A stretch of 13,829 nt of DNA. Origin: Omnitrophica bacterium RBG_13_46_9 (lineage in GTDB: Bacteria > Omnitrophota > Gorgyraeia > JABMRN01 > RBG-13-46-9). The position numbers and the translations under genes were made by a program. The notes beneath the pieces are model-generated. The model searched no databases, was not told the origin of the DNA, and saw nothing but the letters and a program-made list of their open reading frames with translations. How positions within the stretch are numbered: the first letter of the stretch is position 1; every line of letters starts with the position of its first letter. This document shows, in pieces, positions 1 through 5,478 of this stretch. The stretch covers positions 36,718 to 50,546 of the forward strand of contig MHFD01000053.1 in assembly GCA_001804045.1 (NCBI GenBank). Reading direction: 5' to 3'.

Positions 1-1225
1 CTTCCTCAGAATTGAAAACCTTGGCTTTTCCTTTAAAATGTATGTTCTTCTTGCTTATAGCCGACTGTTTCACAACCGCGCCGTCAGGCGCTATGTTGCC
101 TTTAAGAATAAAAATACCGCCCTCCTTGCTGTAAGGATTATTTACGCTTCTTATGACATCCTCATTAAAAATTTCGGCTTTAGCGGCAATCTGTTGTATG
201 GTCATGTCGCTTGCTGTCCGGACATTATTCAACACCTGTATGAGCCTTTTCATGACAGCAGGGACCCCCCCTGCGTATTCAAGGTCTTCCATAAAATATT
301 CTCCGCCCGGCCTCAAATTTGTAATGTGGGGGGTAGACCTGCTAATCTGATCGAAACGTTCGAGTTTCAAATCGACTCCCGCCTCTTTAGCTATAGCCAT
401 AAGATGCAAAACCGTATTGGTAGAGCCGCCCAGCGCCATATCCATTATAATGGCATTCTCGAAAGCCTGGGGCACCATAATCGTTCTCGGTAATATATTT
501 CTTCTCGCGAAATTTACCACTTTTACGCCTGATTCATAAGCGATTCTCTCTTTTTTGGCGGAGCCGGCCAAAGACGTGCCGCAACCGGGAAGGCTCATGC
601 CCAATGTCTCGGTAATACAGGCCATGGAATTTGCCGTATATAGGCCCTGACACGACCCTTGAGCGGGGCAGGCACACAGCTCCAAGGCCTCCAGTTCTTC
701 TTTCTTCATCTTGCCGTTAGTGTATCTCCCGATAGCTTCAAAAGTATCCCTGACAAGACTTAGACGCTTAAAGTTATAATTCCCTGAAATCATGGCTCCC
801 GCGGTAACGACAATAGCCGGTATGTTAAGTCTCGCTATCGCCATAAGCATACCCGGCGTAATCTTGTCACAATTAGTAAGGCACAGAAGTCCGTCCAGCT
901 GATGGGCCTTGCATACGATCTCAACCGCATCCGCTATGAGTTCTCTCGAGGCAAGCGAATATTTCATCCCGACATGCCCCATCGCTATGCCATCGCAGAC
1001 ACCGGGTATTCCAAAAATAAAGGGTACCCCGCCGCCTGCGCATATGCCGCGTTCAATAAAGCGCTCCAGCCTGCGCATTCCAACGTGACCCGGGATCAGG
1101 TCTGTGAAACTAGAGGCAACTCCGATAAATGGCTTGCCCATTACAGAAGGCGATATACCTGTTCCGTATAAAAGCGCCCTGTTTGGCATTCTCTCCAAAC
1201 CTTTCTTGACTCTATCGCTTTTCAT
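1..1225 (-). CDS. ilvD: Dihydroxy-acid dehydratase (IlvD), 3' end cut by window edge
   Basis: Catalyses dehydration of 2,3-dihydroxy-3-methylbutanoate and 2,3-dihydroxy-3-methylpentanoate to the 2-keto acids, the third common step of valine and isoleucine synthesis in the cytoplasm. The visible 408 codons read without a break. Seen: CDKITPG at about residues 119-125, which fits the IlvD/Edd signature; CPAQGSCQGLYTANSM at 186-201; GGSTN at 266-270; and PGHVGM at 45-50. C119 and C192 are the likely Fe-S ligands. The position that is a third cysteine in the [2Fe-2S] plant/mycobacterial type is Gly here, as in E. coli IlvD. The family is about 550-570 residues, so roughly 150 C-terminal residues lie beyond position 1. 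The start is set by AGGAG eight bases upstream of ATG. It has its own promoter and no other ilv gene is in view. Confidence 0.96.
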   Translation of the reverse strand, partial: MKSDRVKKGLERMPNRALLYGTGISPSVMGKPFIGVASSFTDLIPGHVGMRRLERFIERGICAGGGVPFIFGIPGVCDGIAMGHVGMKYSLASRELIADAVEIVCKAHQLDGLLCLTNCDKITPGMLMAIARLNIPAIVVTAGAMISGNYNFKRLSLVRDTFEAIGRYTNGKMKKEELEALELCACPAQGSCQGLYTANSMACITETLGMSLPGCGTSLAGSAKKERIAYESGVKVVNFARRNILPRTIMVPQAFENAIIMDMALGGSTNTVLHLMAIAKEAGVDLKLERFDQISRSTPHITNLRPGGEYFMEDLEYAGGVPAVMKRLIQVLNNVRTASDMTIQQIAAKAEIFNEDVIRSVNNPYSKEGGIFILKGNIAPDGAVVKQSAISKKNIHFKGKAKVFNSEE

Positions 1226-1312
1226 AACTTTTTCTCCTACGTGTAGTTGTGGTTAAATTTACAACGCCTTTGTCAATATATAATCATACTATGAGTAAAA
1301 TAAGAGATATAT

Positions 1313-1342
1313 AGTATACATGACATGGTAAAAGATTGTCAA
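1313..1342 (-). promoter_or_regulatory. Sigma-70-type promoter of ilvD
   Basis: On the minus strand TTGACA (1342-1337) and TATACT (1318-1313) are separated by 18 bases, a near-consensus pair. Transcription should start near 1306, giving an 80-base leader before the ATG at 1225. The leader holds a second TTGACA without a good partner and only a four-codon reading frame (Met-Ile-Ile-Tyr), so I do not claim attenuation. Confidence 0.6.
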
Positions 1343-1413
1343 CCATTTTTGAGGACACTGAATTAGGTGGAGGATACTCGTGATCTGTGTTTAGGAAAGC
1401 TATAAAGATAAAC

Positions 1414-1445
1414 AAAAAAATCCCAAGAATCAATCTCCTGGGATT
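1414..1445 (-). terminator. Intrinsic terminator after the structured RNA
   Basis: Read on the minus strand, an 11-bp stem (AATCCCAGGAG pairing with TTCTTGGGATT, two or three G-T wobbles) with a 5-base loop is followed at once by seven T. It lies 25 nt beyond the closing helix of the RNA at 1470-1725 and about 70 bases before the ilvD promoter, so it separates the two units. It could also end any read-through from hflC. Confidence 0.8.
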
Positions 1446-1725
1446 ATCGGAATCATTATAAATAAGTCCGCCGATAAAGGGTAAATGACATTTGGCAGAC
1501 TTTGCGTGATATTGTCACTACCATTTATGTCGGCAACTCAGCCACCCTATCGACCATGACTTTCAACGCCTCCTGTGAATTGAGGCTTGCCATGGATGAT
1601 TTAGGTCTGCAGCTTTGTCCCGATGAAGGTATATTTATTGGATTTCATCGGGATTCCAAACAATCTTTCCCCGAAAGAAGTTGTTCGGAATGTCCTGCGG
1701 TTTCCCGCAGTTTACCTTTATCGGC
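1414..1725 (-). ncRNA. Candidate independent structured noncoding RNA, family unknown
   Basis: I do not recognise the family. In 5'-3' order on the minus strand: a 15-bp closing helix (1725-1711 with 1485-1470, one bulged G); a hairpin of 6 bp with a GAAA tetraloop (1710-1695); a long hairpin of 11 bp plus an inner 6 bp (1691-1653); a 9-bp hairpin stacked directly on it (1652-1619); a long-range 5-6 bp helix (about 1610-1605 with 1500-1495); inside that, an arm of CCTA/TAGG, CCATG/CATGG and GCCTC/GAGGC (1605-1546); and a small GTGA/TCAC hairpin (1518-1506). A terminator follows, and the promoter upstream predicts a start exactly on the closing helix. Pairings are by eye. I saw no tmRNA T-arm, RNase P core, SRP Alu/S motif or 6S-like single long rod. 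Transcription from this strand is inferred from promoter and terminator. Confidence 0.6.
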
Positions 1726-1761
1726 ATTATATAGTATATCACAAAATCTAACTTTTTTCAA
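1726..1761 (-). promoter_or_regulatory. Promoter of the structured RNA, extended -10
   Basis: Minus strand: TTGAAA (1761-1756), 17 bases, TATACT (1738-1733), preceded by TGA, which fits an extended -10 (TGn). Seven bases then lead to G at 1725, the first base of the 15-bp closing helix. The spacer carries AAAAGTTAGATT, also present in the sigma gene promoter near 10342-10371. Confidence 0.6.
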
Positions 1762-1796
1762 GACTAATATCAATTTAAATATTTAAATTGTTCTAA

Positions 1797-2034
1797 AGAG
1801 ATTAAAGAGATTTGAGGGAAGATTGCAGTGATTTAAATCTTCGTAATCTAGATTGCGTCTTTTTAGAAGCAAAGAATCACTGTAATCATTCATTACTTTT
1901 AAGGTAATTGCAGAGATTTGAGAAAAGATCGCAGCGATTGAAAGTTCAATTTCCCTAATCTGGGTTGCATATTTCACAAGCAAAGAATCGCGTAATCTAC
2001 TTTTTAAAAGCAAAAAAATCGCTGCAACTATTTC
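1797..2034. repeat. Cluster of degenerate palindromic direct repeats
   Basis: Two full units of about 85 bases (about 1808-1889 and 1914-1997) align with the shared strings gagatttgag, agcaaagaatc and gtaatc. A third, truncated unit (about 1999-2034) lies against hflC. Each full unit is flanked by inverted ends of the type GATTGCAGTGATT / AATCACTGTAATC and holds an inner AATCTAGATT-like palindrome. The stretch is AT-rich and begins right after the hflC stop. It may be an intergenic palindromic element or an mRNA 3' structure. A 76-codon frame across it is an effect of the repeat and starts with TTG. Confidence 0.6.
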
Positions 2035-2037
2035 ATA

Positions 2038-3009
2038 TTATTGACGCGCCGCTTGCGAGGTATCTTTAAGATATGTCAAATACTCGCTGTTTGTAGTCAA
2101 AATTACCGTAGTATCTTTGTCAATTGTATTCCTGTATGTATCCAGTGTTTTCAGAAACGAGTAAAAGTCAGGGTCTCTGTTGTAAGCATCTGCATATATT
2201 TCGATGGCTTGGGCATCGGCTTTCCCCTTGATCTCTTCGGCTACTTTATATGCCTCGGAGCGAATCTGGTTGAGCTCCTTTGCCATCTGGCCTTCTATTT
2301 CCGCTTTTTTGCCCTGCCCCTCTGAACGGTATTGTTCGGCTGCCCTCTTTCTCTCTGATATCATTCTCTCAAATACTTTTTTCTGGACATCAGAAACATA
2401 GTTTATCCTTTTTATCCTCACATCTATAAGTTCTATGCCGTACTGAGGCACAATTTTCGCCGCTTCAAGTATTATACCTCGGGTAAGGGTATCCCTGCCG
2501 AAATCGATCTTTTCTATCTCTCCCGCAATCTGATCAGGGCCATCGGTTTCTTTTTCTTTTTCAGCCGAACGTTCTTCGATAATCCTGTTCGTATTCCTTA
2601 CAATTTCAACAAGATTATGGCTAGTTATGAAATCTCTCGTAGCCGAATCAACTATATCATCCAACCTTGCATGTGCCCCTGTTTCGGTGGTCACGGACTG
2701 CAGGAATTTCAGCGCATCCACTATCCTCCAACGCGCAGTCGTATCGACCCAGATATATTTCTTATCTTTGGTCGGTATCTGGTTGGGGTTTCCGTCCCAT
2801 TCCAGTATCCTTTTTTCAAAATAATTGGCCTGCTGGATAAAGGGTATCTTAAAATGGAGCCCGGCCTTTGTAATGGGCTTGCCCATCGGTTCTCCGAACT
2901 GTGTCACCACGACCTGTTCTGTTTCATTGATCGTGTATACCGCGCCGGTTATGATAAGGGCGCTTATGATAATTACACCCGCAACTACAAGAGATAAAAT
3001 CTGTTTCAT
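2038..3009 (-). CDS. hflC: HflC, SPFH-family regulator of FtsH protease
   Basis: Partner of HflK in the membrane complex that surrounds and modulates the FtsH protease. The 323 residues show an N-terminal membrane anchor (about 5-25), then the SPFH/Band 7 domain with VVTQFGEP (34-41) and GLHFKIPF (50-57), the HflC-typical MISERKRAAEQYRSEG stretch (about 216-231), an Ala/Glu/Lys-rich coiled coil (about 220-270), and the closing DPDFYSFLKTLDTYR block (279-293) with a TNSEYLTYL end (306-314). Length is usual for the family. The start is supported by GGGGAG seven bases upstream of ATG. It follows hflK by 98 bases, so the pair is probably one transcript. No ftsH is in the window. Confidence 0.96.
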   Translation of the reverse strand: MKQILSLVVAGVIIISALIITGAVYTINETEQVVVTQFGEPMGKPITKAGLHFKIPFIQQANYFEKRILEWDGNPNQIPTKDKKYIWVDTTARWRIVDALKFLQSVTTETGAHARLDDIVDSATRDFITSHNLVEIVRNTNRIIEERSAEKEKETDGPDQIAGEIEKIDFGRDTLTRGIILEAAKIVPQYGIELIDVRIKRINYVSDVQKKVFERMISERKRAAEQYRSEGQGKKAEIEGQMAKELNQIRSEAYKVAEEIKGKADAQAIEIYADAYNRDPDFYSFLKTLDTYRNTIDKDTTVILTTNSEYLTYLKDTSQAARQ

Positions 3010-3107
3010 TTATTGTCTCCCCGTATTGTATGTTTTTTATTTAACGCTGATTCTCGCCGATATTCCGCCATAGGCATATGATCTGCGTATATCTTTCCGC
3101 GTTTAAG

Positions 3108-4109
3108 TCATTTCCCCCCGTTTAAATCAAGAAGAGGCAGTATCGATTTCTGTTCGGAATCGACTACAAATTTCTTTCCGGCTTTTGGTAAAATTTCATT
3201 CATCGCCTCAAGATAGAGCCGCTTTTTCGTAACTTCCTTGGCGCCCTTATATGCTTCCCATGTATCGATGAATTTTACGGCATCGCCTTTTGCCCTATTG
3301 ATTCTATTAAGAGCGTATCCCTCGGCCTCCTTTATCGTCTTTTCCGCCTCGCCCCTGGCCTTCGGAATAAGCTTATTATATTCCTCCCAGGCCTGATTTA
3401 TGACCTTCTCTTTTTCCTGCTTTGCCTCATTGACCTCGTTAAAAGACGGCTTAACTTCGTCGGGCGGGTTCACATCCTGCAATTTTACCGTCACGATCTG
3501 TACGCCGCTCTGGTAAGAATCAAGTATATCCTGCATCTTCTCCTGCACCGCCTGGTTTATCTCCACTCTGCGAGTCGTAAGAACTTCACTTACCGTATTA
3601 TCACCTACAACCTGCCTCATAACGGCTTCTGATATATTTCGTATAGTCCTTTGCGGATTTCTTATATTGAAAAGGAGCCTTACCGGATCCTTTATCTTAA
3701 ATTGGACAATCCACTCAACTATAAGAACGTTCAGATCCCCTGTCAGCATTAATGATTCCTCGAAATACTCCTTAGGCGAGTATTGGCTGACGATCCCCGG
3801 CCTGGTCGTGCGAAAACCGAATTCCTCCTTAAATATGTATTTTACTTTTACCTTATTTACCTTCTCTGCGAACGGTATCTTAAGATGAAGCCCGGGATTG
3901 GTTGTCCTCACATATTTTCCGAAGAACCTTATAATGCCTACCTCATCCGGGCCTACCGAATAGAAGCTGCCGAAAAGAGCTACCGCAATAAAAATGGCCG
4001 CGACCGCCACGGGTATTATCCCCTTTAAATTCTGCAGTTTTTTGCCGGCATCCTTGAGAAAATCGTCGGGGTTTTTAAAAAGGTCTTCCGGTTTTTCAAA
4101 ATCATCCAT
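3108..4109 (-). CDS. hflK: HflK, SPFH-family regulator of FtsH protease
   Basis: Forms the alternating HflK/HflC ring in the inner membrane that limits access of FtsH to membrane substrates. I chose the ATG at 4109 (333 residues) because AAAGGAGG stands five bases upstream; the frame stays open for 15 more codons to another Met without a ribosome site. Seen: acidic N-terminus (MDDFEKPEDLF), one membrane segment (about 31-49), SVGPDEVGIIRFFGKY (51-66), GLHLKIPF (73-80), then the family hallmark QDVNPPDEVKPSFNEV (about 211-226) and a coiled coil rich in Glu/Lys/Ala (about 227-275). The Gly-rich N-terminal extension of enterobacterial HflK is missing. It lies 81 bases after dinB and 98 before hflC. 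Confidence 0.95.
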   Translation of the reverse strand: MDDFEKPEDLFKNPDDFLKDAGKKLQNLKGIIPVAVAAIFIAVALFGSFYSVGPDEVGIIRFFGKYVRTTNPGLHLKIPFAEKVNKVKVKYIFKEEFGFRTTRPGIVSQYSPKEYFEESLMLTGDLNVLIVEWIVQFKIKDPVRLLFNIRNPQRTIRNISEAVMRQVVGDNTVSEVLTTRRVEINQAVQEKMQDILDSYQSGVQIVTVKLQDVNPPDEVKPSFNEVNEAKQEKEKVINQAWEEYNKLIPKARGEAEKTIKEAEGYALNRINRAKGDAVKFIDTWEAYKGAKEVTKKRLYLEAMNEILPKAGKKFVVDSEQKSILPLLDLNGGK

Positions 4110-4190
4110 GTCATCCTCCTTTAATAATACGTCGAATCGAATCGCAAAGACCAAAGACGCTGATGGTCAAATCCGTACCTATGAATAAAG

Positions 4191-5366
4191 TCATATCTCC
4201 ATTTGAGTCGCCCTGTGAATTGACGTGTCTCCGAATTTTTCTTTTATTTTATCAACGGCCTTATGGATATTCTCTATTTTTTTATCGGTGTATTTTTCGA
4301 AGAGGCTATTCTGAAGAGATGCCGGGAAAAGATTGGAAACCCTGACTCCGACCAACCGCACCCTCTTGCCTTTAGTATCAAATCTATTATAGAGTCTTTT
4401 GGCCTCTTTGTAAAGCACATCCGCAAAATTGTTCGGAACTTCTACGGTAACTGCCCGGGTAAAAGTGTAAAAACCTTGAAGGCGTATCTTCAAAGTAATT
4501 GTCTTACCTTTAAGGCCATCCTGCCTCAGGCGGCTCGATACCTTTTCGCAAAGCAGCATTAGCGCGCCTTCTATCTTTTCCTTATCCGAAGTATCGCTAT
4601 CAAACGTGACCTCATTGCTGACAGATTTCGCCCCGCAAGCGGTTTCAACCTCTCTTTCGTCTATGCCATTGGCCAAATTCCAGAAGTGTGCGCCGTTCTT
4701 GCCAAAGAGATCCTCTAACTCATTTATATCCATTTTGGCAAGATCGCCTACAGTGTTAATGTTCATGCCGCGCAGTAAGCGCTCGGATTTCGCGCCCAGG
4801 CCCCATAATTTTGAAATATCCAGCGGCCGGAGAAAATCGAGCAAATTCTCTTCTGCGACTTCGACAAAGCCATCGGGTTTCTTTAAATCAGAGGCGATCT
4901 TTGCCGCCATCTTTGTCGGGGCAAGGCCTATCGAAGCCGTTAACCCTATATCATCTTTTATCCGGGATTTTATCGATTGACAGAGTTTCTGCGGGCCGCC
5001 GAAGAGGTGGTGGCTGGCGCTTATATCCAGGAAGGCCTCATCAATGCTTATCGGTTCTATTTCCGGAGTAAAATCATAAAGAATATCATACATCTTGTGC
5101 GAAACCCTGCTGTATTTCTCCGCGTCCACCGGCAAAAAAATACCGTGGGCGCATTTTCTGTAAGCGATGGAGATGGGCATGGCGGAATGGATGCCGAATT
5201 TTCTGGCTTCATAGGAACACGTCGACACAACCCCTCGGCCTTTGCCGCCTTTAGGATCGGCTCCTACGATGACGGGCTTTCCGCGAAGTCCAGGATCATC
5301 TCGCTGTTCAATCGCCGCGAAAAACGCGTCCATATCAACATGGGCGATATATCTCTCTTTTGACAT
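4191..5366 (-). CDS. dinB: DNA polymerase IV (Y-family, DinB)
   Basis: Error-prone polymerase for translesion synthesis. From the chosen ATG at 5366 the protein has 391 residues. Seen: HVDMDAFFAAIE (9-20) with metal-binding D11 and steric-gate F16; YEARKFGIHSAMP (52-64); SIDEAFLDI (107-115) with catalytic D109/E110; helix-hairpin-helix region near SKLWGLGAK; little-finger domain after about 240; and QNSLF (about 352-356), a good fit to a beta-clamp binding motif placed inside the tail rather than at the very end. The frame is open for 47 more codons, but that part overlaps a terminator and is not polymerase-like. No Shine-Dalgarno stands near the ATG; a TATAAT ends six bases before it, so the mRNA may be leaderless. 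I see no clear LexA box. Confidence 0.95.
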   Translation of the reverse strand: MSKERYIAHVDMDAFFAAIEQRDDPGLRGKPVIVGADPKGGKGRGVVSTCSYEARKFGIHSAMPISIAYRKCAHGIFLPVDAEKYSRVSHKMYDILYDFTPEIEPISIDEAFLDISASHHLFGGPQKLCQSIKSRIKDDIGLTASIGLAPTKMAAKIASDLKKPDGFVEVAEENLLDFLRPLDISKLWGLGAKSERLLRGMNINTVGDLAKMDINELEDLFGKNGAHFWNLANGIDEREVETACGAKSVSNEVTFDSDTSDKEKIEGALMLLCEKVSSRLRQDGLKGKTITLKIRLQGFYTFTRAVTVEVPNNFADVLYKEAKRLYNRFDTKGKRVRLVGVRVSNLFPASLQNSLFEKYTDKKIENIHKAVDKIKEKFGDTSIHRATQMEI

Positions 5367-5372
5367 ATGGGT

Positions 5373-5378
5373 ATTATA
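5373..5378 (-). promoter_or_regulatory. Possible -10 of a leaderless dinB promoter
   Basis: TATAAT on the minus strand ends six bases before the dinB ATG, which would put the start of transcription on or beside the A of ATG. The -35 region is poor (TTTATT at about 17 bases). The upstream terminator at 5418-5457 means dinB needs its own promoter close by. Confidence 0.35.
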
Positions 5379-5417
5379 CGCCGAATCTCCGTAAAAATAA
5401 ATTCTTTTGGCAGGCAC

Positions 5418-5457
5418 AAAAAAAGAGGGGCCTTTCTGTTTAAAGACCCCTCTTTTT
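5418..5457 (-). terminator. Strong intrinsic terminator after the 878-residue gene
   Basis: A stem of about 16 bp (AAAAAGAGGGGTCTTT pairing with AAAGGCCCCTCTTTTT, one wobble) with a six-base loop, flanked by A and T runs, lies just downstream of the stop at 5479. The symmetric flanks would let it work on both strands. It separates the secreted-protein gene from dinB. Confidence 0.85.
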
Positions 5458-5478
5458 GGCGTTATGCAAATATAGATC

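Noticed and set aside
1226..1306. Attenuation leader peptide before ilvD (Met-Ile-Ile-Tyr)
   Set aside because: Only four codons, no ribosome site and no terminator/antiterminator pair seen.
1470..1725. Retron-type msr/msd RNA, because of the long inverted repeat at both ends
   Set aside because: No reverse transcriptase gene in view; downstream is ilvD with its own promoter after a terminator.
1470..1725. 6S RNA, tmRNA, RNase P RNA or SRP RNA
   Set aside because: The fold is multi-branched rather than a 6S rod; no T-arm/CCA end or Ala-type acceptor; no RNase P core strings; no SRP GGAA-type tetraloop helix 8 motif.
1502..1786. 94-codon plus-strand frame between ilvD and hflC
   Set aside because: It lies antisense across the hairpins of the structured RNA; its sequence is explained by those inverted repeats and it has no ribosome site or family likeness.
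1783..2013. 76-codon minus-strand frame after hflC
   Set aside because: Starts with TTG and follows the direct repeats; the protein repeats only because the DNA does.
1797..2034. CRISPR array
   Set aside because: Units are few, degenerate over their whole length and have no unique spacers of regular size.
3010..3107. Small frame between hflK and hflC
   Set aside because: About two dozen codons with no ribosome site; the 98 bases are most simply an operon spacer.
4110..4190. Separate hflK promoter (TTGGTC and TATTAT, 19-base spacing)
   Set aside because: The hexamers are weak and the predicted start would fall in the ribosome binding site.
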